Assembly: GCA_009760855.2 (NCBI GenBank)
Contig: WPIO01000001.1
Span: forward strand, 13,266,001-13,330,000
Length of the DNA: 64,000 nt
Source of the DNA: Cristatella mucedo
Taxonomy: Eukaryota; Bryozoa; Phylactolaemata; Cristatellidae
Reading direction: 5' to 3'
Shown: piece after piece, positions 35,987 to 43,396 of the stretch
How positions within the stretch are numbered: the stretch's first letter is position 1
How the letters are laid out: each line of letters starts with the position of its first letter
Notes under the pieces: generated by a model
Databases searched by the model: none
Told to the model about the DNA's origin: nothing
The model's input: only the letters and a program-made list of their open reading frames with translations
Translations under genes and position numbers: made by a program

Positions 35987-38900
35987 TACTGTGTATATAA
36001 GATATAGCTTGCACGATATGTTATTTTTCTCTAGACTCATATGCATGGCTGCCACCATTCTTATGCTTGTCCCTACTCACAACAAAGGTCACACCCTCGA
36101 TCACACATTCTTCCGGGATTGCATCATGTCAGGTCTTATTATCACAAAATTCTGTGCGTTTGACCTGACCACATGCGGTCTCGTTCTCTCTGAAATATGT
36201 ATCTGATTTAGTGTCAAAATTATATGTTAATGACGAAGCCATAACATATCGAATTTAATGCTGCCTATTACAAGCTTCATTTTCCCTTCTGCTAAACCTT
36301 TCATCTTACCACCATTCACTTGTAGGGTACCACGACACGATATTAACTAATGTTGTGGATGAACTTGCTTCTCGGAAATTATAATTTGTCATATTAAGCA
36401 CATTGTATGGCCACACCCAGATGTGCTAATGTTTACAAGGTACGTTAAGCTAACTAGTTTACAAGATACCTTAAGCTAACTAGGACTACTAAGCTTGAAC
36501 CTAGAGACGATTCCGAAAACTGAGTATCGACTCTACCCACTGGCTGATATTAGGACTGCTGTTGCTCATAAAAGTCCATAGAGCTAAAGCTAAATCTCAC
36601 TCTATGAGGATATAGTTGAATCTTTGATCGCCCTCTACAAATGCTCGTGTCAGCCATTAACTATCTCCTTAATTAGCTGCTTCCAGGTTAGCACCATATA
36701 CCTAGCGACCCTCGGAGCGATATAATAGGTTGCTTTCCAAAAATCTCTGTAAACAAGAGGCAAGTTTGGCTGTAAAATCCACATTTCTTCCCTGCTCTAC
36801 CTCTCTTCCATCTTCCTGCTCTATTGCTGTCTTCTGTTCCCACTCTTCCCAATTTCTCCTTTCACCCTCATTTCTCTTTCCTCTTCTTTTTCTTTTTCTC
36901 TGCCAAAAAATATTAGCTGATTTAACAGTCTCATTTGTATAGTGGTAGGAGAGCCTTAACGACTACCACCAACACTTTCAGCTGGCACTAAAGGATCGCC
37001 CACTGCACGATTCGAATCCACGACCTCGATCGTGAAGAGCAAGCCCCTTCTAGGGTATTGCAGCTCAAGATCAATCTTCAAGCCTGTCTCTGACATCATC
37101 TCGAAGTTTATTATCCTGGTCATATAAGCAGTCATGTAGCCCTCTAGAACTCACACCCAGATGTTCTCATCGGATGGGATGCCTAGTTGTGCTGCTCTCC
37201 CGTGACTATTATGATAAATATGTAACCTGCTTGTTCTTTCAAGCCCTCAGAGTCTCTTAACTCCCTCTAAGCTTGTATTGCTAACATTTGCGTTTGGATG
37301 ATAGCTCTCAGACATTGAATGACAGCACTGTCAACCTGATAGTTTCAGAAAAACCTAGTGTCACTCTGAGACTGAAAGACCTTACCCATCTATATTGGCT
37401 CAGCCTGCAATCTCCTGTTGCCTCAGATTGGAATCTTGGTACCTTGTTCCACAATTATATTAAGCTTAATGACCACATCAGCTCCATGGTCAATTCAGCA
37501 TATGCTCTAGTGACATCACATCCAGACTTGTGTTAATTTCTGCATATCGGCCTTACCACCTATACAATGAGCAGCTTACAGATGCCTGCCGTGAACGTCT
37601 TGATTGCTACATAGTGCCATTCTTTCTGTGCTGTGCTAACTCAAGTAGTGACTAGTAGACTTCAATGTTCTATTGCTTGCTTTTAGCTCCTTTCATTCTC
37701 TTGTCACATCTTATCAATTCAAGACTGCATCCCAAGCAGGTTAAGATCTTACCATAAGCTCTTTTAAAGTCGTTTAATTGGGCTTCTAACCAACCTTACA
37801 TCTTTAGGAGACCGTTCTTTTAGCTTGTGCTTTCTCCCTGGTGCTCCCCTTGTAACATCTGCTTTATAGATTCTGGTTATATTTAGCTGTTTCTCTAAGC
37901 TCATATCCTTTGGAGACCATGTTTTTTCTTTGTGTTTACATGAAACTGTCAGCCGACTGACGTCACGACATTCCTTTGCCGAGAGGGGTATTTAAAATAA
38001 ATCTGAAGCTGTGAACTGACAAGTTGTGACCTATGTTGAATGAAAACACTTGGAAAATAAAGTATCTTTTGCTACGAAATGACAAATCCTGAATTAGAAA
38101 CCATCGAAGATTTCTGGGATCTGATTAATCAGTAATCACCATGTCGATGGACACTGACACTTGGTCCAATGTAGCAGTTGTATTTTGAGGTTGGTGCAAC
38201 TCGCTAGTTACCAGAAGCACCACCACAAATCTGACTTCTGGTTTGCACGTTCTAGTGGAAGCATTTCGAAAGCTGTGCAAAACTTTAAATAACGCTTTAA
38301 TTACTGCTGTGCTTGATTTGTCAGCAAATATGTTCAAGTTCATTTATGCTTGTGATCAATTGTGGTACGAGATATTTGTATATGTCTAGCCAGGCAATGC
38401 TGCATCATGTGGCTGGTCAATTGTAGCTAATTGGCTGCCACATAGTTTAAGCAAGGCAACTACTGTTTCTTAGCATTTCATTGGCAGCTGCTTATTTGTC
38501 TCAATCGATCATCAACCAACCGCTGCCATATGAGTCCTCTTGACCGACCGGCAGTTCTGTTGGGCTTGTCTAGCCTGTCTGGGCTAGCTAAGGGTCGTGG
38601 CGGCCGACCATGCTCGGTCTTCAGTTGCCAGGCCATTGTGTTCCAACTGCTGCTTATGTGCTGTGGGGTGGTTGCTGCTTGGTGGAAGGTTTGATGATTG
38701 GTCAAGACAACTTGATTATATCTCCGAAGAAAGGCTTGCTGCTGCATGATATATGATACTAGTAATAGGCTGCGAATGTTTTGATATGTAAGTTGCTGAG
38801 CAGTTAGATTCTATGCAAACGCTAATGGTCGATCGCCGGGGTTAATGCCGATGAGTAATGCGTCATGGGTTTGTCTAGTTCTTTCCCTCCCCCGACCAGT

Positions 38901-40762
38901 TGCAGCAGATGCCCACCCAGGTGATGAAGTACTGAATTACTGCCTGATTGTAAGTGGCTGAAAATATTCAGCAGCGGATTGATTCGACCTCTTTTGTTGA
39001 CGAGACTGCCCACTTCAGCAGTATCTGCAGTGTCTCAATAGTCAGTCTGAAAATAGCCAATAAAGTAAGTAATTAAACTTCACAATAACCAGCTAACTAT
39101 TTGTTCCATCGTGAAGCAATCAAGGCAGTCCACGCAGGCGTGCATGTTTGAATTTGCAATGTCAGTGGCCGGTTTATCATATAGACACCAGTCAATTCGT
39201 TGCTGGCCGGTAGCTGAGCTGCCTGGTGGCTGTCCTGCCAATGTCATTTTTTATATAAGCTAGATTACACTTCTGTTTCTAGCACCACTGTCGACTGTGT
39301 GGTAGGATCTTCTGTGCACACTGTGCAAACAATTGGGTTATGACAGTGAGCAGCAGCAGGAAAGTACGCATCTGCAACGCATGCTTCATCGAGCAAACCG
39401 ATATCACCTCAGACAGCACCGGCTTCTCAAATGCTGAAAGCAGCAGGCACGATATTAATGTTCCTGTCACTGCCACTGGCATCACTGCTACCAAGTCTGT
39501 GACAATCATGCACAGCATGAGGCGGTGGCTGAGAGCAAGCTGGTCAACGACATCCTCCGGTAAGTCGTACCCCGTTGAGAACTAGTTGCATGAGCGTATG
39601 TAGACCGTGCGACTGAATGCAGCCTGCTCAGGGAGTAGCTATGATTTTTTGAGGAGCTGAACCTCGACCTTGATTGAGGTTTCAAGAGTATGAGGCAAAA
39701 AGGGTAGTATAACCCCATAAGAGCAAGTTTCCCAGCTTAAGGTGAGCTGCAGCCTTATAGCCTCCACCTTTGCTGAGGAGCTTGCCACCGTGTTCTTTTT
39801 GGACTCATTTTTGACTGTGCCATGGCCACAGTGGCATCGTAGCTGGTGAAAGTGACTGCTCGAGCTCTGCAGAGTCCACAAGGCCGGGAGAAGAGTTTTC
39901 TTTCTAACTGTACTTGTTTTAACTTAGTAATGAACTCCGTATTTTTGCCAGTTGTGTATCTTATTATCACTCATCGTTTGTGTTTTTTTCTGCCCTAAAA
40001 AGATTCTAGAAGGAAATTTAGTTCTTCTGTAGTGCCATGTAATATATTATGATTATGATGATTATAACGATGATGATGATGACTATTATTATTATTACTC
40101 CAGCCGTCTTTGGCCACTCGCGGAGCTCGGCGGAGGACGGCTCAAGCTCGTGGGTGCAGTCCCGGTGCATGTCGAACCCAGTGTTGGCACGGAGCTCGGC
40201 ACAGCCTCTGACATCACCTCACACCATAGATAGTTCCTTCGACGACTCGTACGAGGAGATAACAGATGCTGAGGTAGCTGAGCTGACCACCAGTTGCCAG
40301 GCGTTGATCCTTTTGAAAAGGTTTGTCTCATGTAAAGTGGATCATGTTAGTGTTCCTCTCGCAAGCGACTGGTCTTAAGATCGCATCATAGTTTGGATAT
40401 GAGTTTGACTTAAATCCTAAAGCCGAATCAGGAATGTTTGCTTGAGTTGTGCTCAGTGCGATCGGGCTTTTGCCCTGTCGTTTGTACTGGATAAAAGGTC
40501 ATACTTATTTATGCAGCTTCAACTGGGCATGCGTGTTTCTTACCAAGGGGCTTGCGGCTATCTAACTGATTGATTGAATTACACATTCAGAGTAGTCGTT
40601 TTTCCATTTTGTAGCAAACATCCAAAAACCGAATTGCTTCACCATCCAGAGGCACCACCATCTAAAGCTCGAACAGGATTGTCACGCTCTGTCACAGCCG
40701 ATGAAAGTCATGCCTCGAGCTCTGCAGAGTCCAGAAGATCTGGAGAGCACTTTTCTATCTAA
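18159..40762 (+). CDS. FYCO1: FYCO1-type FYVE and coiled-coil protein with LIR motif (N-terminal exons not found)
   Basis: Thirteen plus-strand exons join in one frame (about 689 residues to a stop): 18159-18290, 18425-18507, 18598-18656, 18747-18872, 19006-19195, 22142-22510, 22835-22975, 28024-28095, 32529-32647, 34981-35119, 39283-39559, 40104-40320 and 40615-40762. The first five encode an unrecognised linker, the next four heptad-rich coiled coil. Then LLKDKDHLRHKADML leads into a complete FYVE finger (WMHD, RKHHCRLCG, RICNAC), followed by an LIR motif, DDSYEEITDAEV. The order coiled coil, FYVE, LIR is that of FYCO1. Known FYCO1 binds PI3P, Rab7 and LC3 and links autophagosomes and late endosomes to kinesin. 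Missing here are the N-terminal RUN domain (upstream exons probably undetected) and a clear C-terminal GOLD domain. Compatible phase at all twelve junctions supports the model; the symbol is by domain order and FYVE/LIR similarity. Confidence 0.87.
18425..18507 (+). CDS. FYCO1: FYCO1-type exon b
   Basis: The 83 nt exon, phase 1 in and 0 out, encodes QGYADRAVAIPGERLQQLG and then VLHHQ. The acceptor is CTGTTTGCAG and the donor CAA|GTAAAC. The function of this segment is not recognised. Confidence 0.7.
18598..18656 (+). CDS. FYCO1: FYCO1-type exon c
   Basis: The 59 nt exon follows a strong T-rich acceptor (TTTTTTGCAG) and encodes EFQNADSKPLIEGIFGGRR. Of the competing donors, only AGAAG|GTAGTT gives phase 2, which keeps the next exon open. 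The earlier GGGG|GTAGAA would bring a stop. Confidence 0.62.
18747..18872 (+). CDS. FYCO1: FYCO1-type exon d
   Basis: The 126 nt exon, phase 2 in and 2 out, encodes NDGFEPISENEVAVLRSMF and then LGELQQVHAGLREQTGALSA. It is acidic at the start, then helical. The acceptor is TCTCCCTAG and the donor CG|GTAAGA. Confidence 0.75.
19006..19195 (+). CDS. FYCO1: FYCO1-type exon e
   Basis: The 190 nt exon, phase 2 in and 0 out, encodes RLDNNVQHLEIYQRFQES and then a low-order linker ending KCRPSIQ. The donor is CAA|GTGAGC. The next recovered exon is 2.9 kb away in matching phase 0, so an intervening in-frame exon could be missing. Confidence 0.72.
20868..20898. repeat. Perfect 15-bp-arm palindrome
   Basis: CATTCTCTGGTCGGC is followed by one A and then its exact reverse complement. 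It could form a very stable hairpin. It lies in the intron between FYCO1-type exons e and f, with no recognised element around it. Confidence 0.9.
20998..21125 (+). mobile_element. tRNA-derived SINE with LINE-like tail
   Basis: The head is CTTGGTCTAGGGGTAAGCTG, the B-box-like block GTGGGCTCAAGCCC, then GCGGCATGTG and the tail GGATAGAGACTAAGTTCTC. The tail resembles the LINE family A terminal block. Confidence 0.65.
21197..21285 (+). mobile_element. tRNA-derived SINE head, another type
   Basis: TCTCGATAGCTCAATTGGT then AAAGCACTTATCC resembles a tRNA D-arm/A box. The segment AACCCAAAGATTTTGG follows, with a degenerate B box (CGTTTCCTGGTCG). No acceptor-stem pairing or intact T arm is present, so it is not called a functional tRNA. 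Confidence 0.5.
21572..21715 (+). mobile_element. tRNA-derived SINE with LINE family A tail
   Basis: A-box-like TGGTTTAGCCGAGGGGTAAG and B-box GGGTTCGAGCCC precede GCCGCATGTGTCAAGCACC and the tail GGATAGAGATTAGGTTCTC. Except for divergence, this is the same layout as 20998-21125 and 44819-44945. Confidence 0.75.
22142..22510 (+). CDS. FYCO1: FYCO1-type exon f (coiled coil)
   Basis: The 369 nt exon (123 codons, phase 0 both ends) follows the long pyrimidine acceptor TTTTTTCCCCAAG. After a Ser/His-rich first third it becomes continuous coiled coil: ALSDALSLITEAKLEAATAK, then ELACAKAELDETRRKSEQK. The donor is GAG|GTAAAT. This corresponds to part of the long central coiled coil that dimerises FYCO1, which is about 900 residues in vertebrates and clearly shorter here. 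Confidence 0.85.
22835..22975 (+). CDS. FYCO1: FYCO1-type exon g (coiled coil)
   Basis: The 141 nt exon, phase 0 both ends, encodes YRLQQAEMLELSSFLSKQ, then LLHTELQELMEERSFERELQ, a heptad-rich, Glu/Leu-rich helix. It ends at the consensus donor CAG|GTAAGC. Confidence 0.85.
23060..24178 (-). mobile_element. LINE family A, degraded
   Basis: The 3' terminal block is near 23063-23130 (AAGTGCCATAAGAGAACTCA). Then, reading leftwards on the minus strand, the L2-type C-terminal and RT regions extend to about 24175 (reverse complement of GCGATTACATCGGCCTTGG, the DVIAK segment). Confidence 0.65.
24240..24330 (+). mobile_element. LINE family A tail fragment
   Basis: TATAAAGTGCCTATAAAGAG then TTCTCTGAGTGTGATATAC and an ATT tail (24319-24335): an isolated 3' terminal block. 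Confidence 0.7.
24395..24910 (-). mobile_element. LINE family A, 3' end
   Basis: The AAT repeat is followed by CTTGATAAAGCGCCCTCATA and CTAGGCGCTTTATATTTGC, the reverse complement of the terminal block. The 3' UTR and a short piece of the coding region continue to about 24910. Confidence 0.75.
25280..26120 (+). mobile_element. LINE family A, degraded RT region
   Basis: The frames contain VFGSLFTVYILALADVIAKH and HHFYAGDTQLYLCFDPTLP (the RT catalytic block, normally YADD, read here as YAGD), then a TNLLVMGKPS block. Frameshifts and stops show it is dead. Confidence 0.8.
26385..27242 (+). mobile_element. LINE family A, well preserved 3' end
   Basis: A 164-codon open frame (26418-26912) encodes ACAIRRLQLVKNSAARLVCR, DLHWLPVKQRIDFKVLSL and WNSLPTCVTASPDLTTF, then a stop. 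This is the typical C terminus of an L2/CR1-clade ORF2. A 3' UTR carrying an 88-bp tandem duplication follows, then the terminal block and an ATT tail (27219-27241). No endonuclease or catalytic RT part is attached, so it is 5' truncated. Confidence 0.87.
26873..27048 (+). repeat. 88-bp tandem duplication in LINE 3' UTR
   Basis: Two head-to-tail copies (26873-26960 and 26961-27048), nearly identical, starting AACACACCTATTTAGGACAG and spanning the end of the coding frame. Other copies of the family have only one. Confidence 0.9.
27243..27428 (+). mobile_element. Second LINE family A tail in tandem
   Basis: Directly after the ATT tail of the preceding copy, the 3' UTR from ACACATTTGCATGCTGACCC to the terminal block and another ATT tail (27404-27428) is repeated. 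The result is a double-tailed 3' end. Confidence 0.85.
27540..27872 (+). mobile_element. LINE family A, 3' end of a diverged copy
   Basis: The C-terminal residues ARAWNSLLTDATTSPGWTTY are followed by a 3' UTR, the terminal block GCACAGAAAGAGATTTAGTTC and an ATT tail ending near 27872. Confidence 0.75.
28024..28095 (+). CDS. FYCO1: FYCO1-type exon h (coiled coil)
   Basis: The 72 nt exon, phase 0 both ends, encodes VQQLQAEIVEKTRENEVLLE and then RLNK. It follows TTGTTTTTACAG and ends at AAG|GTACTT. The preceding 5-kb intron is filled with LINE copies. Confidence 0.83.
28470..28935 (-). mobile_element. LINE family A, 3' end
   Basis: From the tail, TAGTACCCTCAGAGAACTAG runs leftwards into the minus-strand coding end. 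SELQALGPYRL on the plus strand mirrors the KAWNSL block of other copies. Confidence 0.65.
29104..29190 (+). mobile_element. LINE family A tail fragment
   Basis: ATGCAAAGTGCCTAGAAAGA then GTTCTCTGAGGGCTCTGTAC and an ATT-rich tail. Confidence 0.65.
29825..30710 (+). mobile_element. LINE family A, degraded
   Basis: Remnants of the LHWLP...FKVLSL block (29880-30000), the WNSL block (30110-30170) and the terminal block at 30645-30700 with an ATT-like tail. Another stray terminal block sits at 30780-30870. Confidence 0.6.
31040..31515 (+). mobile_element. LINE family B, 3' end
   Basis: GAGAGCGAAATTCTAACTTTG resembles an ERIxFKIL-type C-terminal block. The 3' UTR TTCGTGAGATGAAGTCTGTTG to GGAGTTATGGG is shared with 61640-61880 and, inverted, with 48370-48540 and 51950-52150. 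Confidence 0.6.
32529..32647 (+). CDS. FYCO1: FYCO1-type exon i (end of coiled coil)
   Basis: The 119 nt exon, phase 0 in and 2 out, encodes SSMRATSQHYSHLIATSEGD, then LRQLRENNVELKKRLVWLL. The LxELKKRLxxLL block matches the helix directly preceding the FYVE finger in FYCO1. The acceptor is TTTTTTTGCAG and the donor AAA|GTTAGT. Confidence 0.87.
32965..34080 (-). mobile_element. LINE family A, RT C-terminal half and 3' end, well preserved
   Basis: The 3' end at 32965 starts with the AAT tail and the terminal block GCACCCTCAGAGAACTCAAT. The minus strand 33349-34071 is open for 240 codons: TNLLVMGKPSLIQKLERL, SLDDHISSTVKSAYFQL, RLDFCNSLLTGLPACAIRRL and DLHWLPVKQRIDFKVLSL. It is 5' truncated just after the RT catalytic region, opposite in orientation to the host gene, in the intron between exons i and j. 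Confidence 0.88.
33351..33398 (-). repeat. 16-bp tandem repeat, 3 copies, within LINE
   Basis: ATTGGTAAACTGTTGG occurs three times in a row, an expansion inside the LINE ORF2 end (residues SNSLPIQQF repeated). Confidence 0.9.
34431..34504. repeat. (AG)n microsatellite, 37 units
   Basis: A pure AG tract in the FYCO1-type intron, about 480 bases upstream of exon j. Confidence 0.97.
34981..35119 (+). CDS. FYCO1: FYCO1-type exon j (N half of FYVE finger)
   Basis: The 139 nt exon, phase 2 in and 0 out, encodes DKDHLRHKADMLVSRQREN, then WMHDNEATYCLNCGACFTL and LRK. WMHD is the WxxD signature of FYVE domains. The two cysteines of YCLNC are the first zinc pair. The exon boundary falls between LRK and HHC, inside the R(R/K)HHCR PI3P-binding signature. 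Confidence 0.93.
35835..35985. repeat. Compound (AG)n-(TA)n microsatellite
   Basis: About 42 AG units (35835-35919) run directly into two TA tracts separated by GAATG. The overlapping open frames on both strands are repeat artefacts. Confidence 0.97.
36783..36905 (+). repeat. Polypyrimidine tract
   Basis: About 120 bases almost entirely C and T, with TTCTTTTTC runs, in the intron before FYCO1-type exon k. It may be a simple-sequence relic. It is too far from exon k (2.4 kb) to be its splice tract. Confidence 0.7.
36935..37060 (-). mobile_element. tRNA-derived SINE family 2, inverted
   Basis: On the minus strand: GTCGTGGATTCGAATCGTG (B-box region), AGTGGGCGATCC and, at the far end, GTTAAGGCTCTC. 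It is the same body as at 11253-11345 and 63260-63365. Confidence 0.65.
37270..37760 (+). mobile_element. LINE family A, degraded RT region
   Basis: 37288-37536 encodes a shifted version of the KTNLLVMGKPS block (NLIVSEKPSVTLRLKDL) and DHISSMVNSAY. Further decayed L2-type sequence continues to about 37760. Confidence 0.6.
39283..39559 (+). CDS. FYCO1: FYCO1-type exon k (C half of FYVE finger and linker)
   Basis: The 277 nt exon, phase 0 in and 1 out, begins HHCRLCGRIFCAHCANNW and continues to VRICNACF. With exon j this supplies all eight zinc cysteines plus the PI3P-contacting RKHHCR and RIC motifs, so the FYVE domain should be functional. About 55 Ser/Thr-rich linker residues follow, ending at the consensus donor CCG|GTAAGT. 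Confidence 0.94.
39838..39955 (+). pseudogene. Diverged duplicate of FYCO1-type terminal exon region
   Basis: From 39862, about 95 bases resemble 40716-40803 (roughly 80% by eye), including CTCGAGCTCTGCAGAGTCCA and sequence past the stop. Read in the matching frame it gives SSSAESTRPGEEFSF and a stop, against SSSAESRRSGEHFSI at 40762. A possible acceptor (GCATCGTAG at 39841) does not give the phase needed after exon k, so it is called a probable relic, not an active alternative exon. Confidence 0.5.
39962..40100 (+). mobile_element. LINE family A tail abutting FYCO1-type exon l
   Basis: TTCTAGAAGGAAATTTAGTTC then GTAGTGCCATGTAATATATT matches the LINE terminal block. It is followed by an ATT/GAT-rich tail whose last units lie directly before the CTCCAG acceptor at 40103. 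Confidence 0.6.
40104..40320 (+). CDS. FYCO1: FYCO1-type exon l (LIR motif)
   Basis: The 217 nt exon, phase 1 in and 2 out, is a Ser-rich linker followed by SSFDDSYEEITDAEVAEL. YEEI preceded by Asp-Asp fits the LC3-interacting consensus (aromatic-x-x-aliphatic with upstream acids). It aligns with the human FYCO1 LIR region VFDIITDEEL through the shared ITD(E/A)E core. The acceptor CTCCAG sits just after an ATT repeat. I chose donor AAAAG|GTTTGT because it is in phase with the next exon; GAG|GTAGCT inside the LIR is a possible alternative. Confidence 0.83.
40615..40762 (+). CDS. FYCO1: FYCO1-type exon m (candidate terminal exon with stop)
   Basis: The strong acceptor TTTTCCATTTTGTAG, phase 2 in, opens KHPKTELLHHPEAPPSKAR, then a Ser-rich tail ESHASSSAESRRSGEHFSI and TAA. 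Joining in phase to exon l supports it. It ends the protein without a GOLD domain, so it may be one of several alternative 3' ends. Part of it is duplicated at 39838-39955. Confidence 0.62.
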
Positions 40763-42535
40763 TCGTATTCATTTTAACTTGGTCATTAATTCCCTCTTTG
40801 CCAAATTTCTTTCCATGATTATGCAAAGCCTAGCGTTACTAAGAGGATTCGTGCGATGCTCCCAGCCTTAATTTCTACTCACACAATTTTTTACTCTTTT
40901 CTGCTACTTCCTTGTATATTTATCTTTGGTATTTTCAGTGACTTCAGCATGCCTAGTGAACTTAAAATTTTCATTCTCACATTAAAGTTCGCTAAAGAGC
41001 TATTTATTTATTATCTTAATAAATAATTTTCCAGATTGCAGCTCATGGCTGACTCCTCGGACTTATTGCACTAGAATAGTAGTATTAGTAGTGGAGTAGA
41101 GTAGTAGAGTAATAACGTAGTAAAGTAGGTTGCACTGGATGCAACCTACTAGGCTAATGCTTAGCACTATTGGCGTTTAACTGTCTGGGGTATCATCTAC
41201 CGGTACATCTACACAATGTAGTCAAGGTGATATCGATCACAACATGCTTGGCATCATGATACAAACTAATTTCAGTGTGCCTTCCCCGTATGACCATTAT
41301 GGGTGTTCATTAGTCACGGCAAGGGGAGAGCCTGTTGCAGCTGTCGAGACATGCATCTATCAAACCAGTTAATATATTAACACGCCACAAAAAGGCACAG
41401 GTAGCCTTCTGCATCTCAGCAGGGTAGGTCACTGACACATTCAATTGGCAAACACTGCCTACACAAATATGGCCTCTATTAAACACTACTCACATTCCAA
41501 TTATCTTGTTATTTGAGTAGTTCACAGTTCTATTAATGACCACATCAATTTAAGGAGTACGTTTTTCTCTTCACCAGCAGCATCTTTGGCAAAAATTGTG
41601 GGTCATTGTTCATACCCCATCACTGTAAGATTTTTAGAGATTCTTTAGCCTGTCAAAGCCAGAACAAAATGGCCAATGATAGGGTAGCACTACCTAAATT
41701 GCGCTTCTGACATATGCTGCAAAGCGAAATTCCTTACCTTGGTTGTCGAAGACAAAGCAGATGCTTGCTGGTTACCCGATGTCTGGGTACGACTGCCTGT
41801 ATTTGCTAATCATCATAAATATAAGCCGTTCGTTTGGGAATTGTAGCCATGCTTAGTCAATCGCAATCAATCTCATGTAACGCATTTGCTTTTGGCAGAC
41901 CATTTATCTATGGGGAAGTCATTAGCAGCTGCATCTGCTGTGGGCTATTAGCGAAAAACATTTATAGAAAAGTAAAATGCAGCAAACGATAAATGATTGG
42001 GAGAAGAGCTTTCTATTTTTAGTGTGAGAGAGTGATTCATTCCAGAAAATACTCACTGTACATCTCCTTTTACTAGTAGCCATTCCCAAGTCTTTTCTTG
42101 CCTCGTGGCCTTTGCTGGCACAGAAGACCGCGTGATTTTGGCCTTGCAAACTTACGTGCACTGCCGTATAGCTAGCCGAAAGAAATTGCCAGAAGACTCA
42201 CCAAGGGCTCACGTGAGCCACTCCTGCAGTGGACGATCCTTTATTGTCCACTGAAGGAAGCAGTGATTGGCTCTTCTGCAGCTGTATAAACGAGGCTTTC
42301 GAATCAGCTAACCTTTAACTTTAACTTTAAGTACTGAGTGGCTCCTTATGCATCCCACAGCTGTGTGGAGAAGATCCAGATCACCTTTTACTAGACATCG
42401 TGAATTAGCTACCGGAATTATTTGAAATATTCCAGTAGGCCGTTTGAGTCGATCTGGGTTAAATATGCTCTTGCCATCCACAATACTGATCAGCCATCTT
42501 ATTTCTCATGCTACCTCCTATGATTAGTCAAATCG
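40763..42535. other. Likely 3' flank of FYCO1-type gene, no exon seen
   Basis: This is an AT-rich stretch with no recognised repeat apart from a short degenerate TAG/GTAGA-rich tract near 41078-41130. I looked on both strands for a GOLD-domain exon (Trp-x-Phe and PGIY...FDNTFSR-type blocks) and found none. Confidence 0.5.
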
Positions 42536-42735
42536 CTGTCCAGGTGGTAGAGGTAAGGTGCTCGCTCGACGAGTCTCTAGCTCTCTTCAACGTTCACCTA
42601 AGTGCCAGGGAAGCAATAATAGGGAACAGCAGACGTTGGGGAAGTGTAATGATGTGCACGTGGCAGGTCTTTCTAAGCGCCTAGAAAGAGATTGAGGGTG
42701 CTTTATCAAGTGTGTTATTACTATTTATTTTTTCT
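42535..42735 (+). mobile_element. SINE/LINE tail fragments
   Basis: GGTGGTAGAGGTAAGGTGCTCG resembles a SINE A-box head. AAGCGCCTAGAAAGAGATTG then GGGTGCTTTATCAAGTG (42677-42713) is a LINE family A terminal block. Confidence 0.5.
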
Positions 42736-42917
42736 ATTTTCTGTTTATTCTTATCGAGACCGTGGCCCACAGTTCTCCCAAAGCTGCACGAAAGCCATTT
42801 ACCAGTTCAGCCAGCTCCTGATGCCCAACGAGATGGTAGTGGAGGACTGGAGCTGCCCTTTAGACCGAGTGGAAGGAGCAGCAGTGATGCAAGCAGCCCA
42901 TCACTCTGTGCGCAACA

Positions 42918-43396
42918 TCCCTCAGCCCGACACCCCCGAGCCGAACATCCCTCAGCTCGACAGCCCTCTGCCTACCAGCACTCTACGCTACACCCTTGAG
43001 CCCGACACCCCTCTTCTGCCTAACACCCACTCAGCCAATCACTCCCTCAGCCATATGCCCCCTCAGCAAAACGCCTCCTCAGCCCAATGCCCCTCAGCCC
43101 AACATCTCCTCAGTTCGACACCCCCTGAGCCTGACACCACTGAGCTCTACACTCCCCGAGCCTGACACCCGTAAGCCCAACGCCCCCTTTGCCCGACACC
43201 CCCTAAGCCCAAAACCCCTCAGCCCAAAACTCCCTCAGTCCAAAAATCCCTCAGTCCAACACTCCCTCAGACCAACACCCCCACAGCATAGAACCCTCTC
43301 AGAACAGCACCCTATCAGTACAGCACCTCCTCAACACAATACCCTCTCAGCACAACACCCCATCTGCCCAACATCCTCTGCGAAAAGCACCCCTTA
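42918..43396 (+). repeat. Degenerate 15-16 bp minisatellite (CTCAGCCCAACACCCC)
   Basis: There are about 30 imperfect copies of a C-rich unit, drifting from CAGCCCGACACCCC to CAGCACAACACC. Open frames across it (42692-43165, 42996-43397) give Pro/Ser/His/Asn-rich periodic peptides. A short non-repetitive open stretch before it (42770-42910) could be an exon but lacks a recognisable domain. Confidence 0.8.

Noticed and set aside
35751-36058. Open frames rich in Arg-Glu, Ser-Leu and Tyr-Ile over AG/TA repeats
   Set aside because: Products of simple-sequence DNA.
39283-39559. EEA1 or RUFY as the identity of the FYVE gene
   Set aside because: The FYVE finger reads HHCRLCGRIFC and is preceded by LLKDKD and followed by an ITDAE-containing LIR motif, which together fit FYCO1 better than EEA1 or RUFY.
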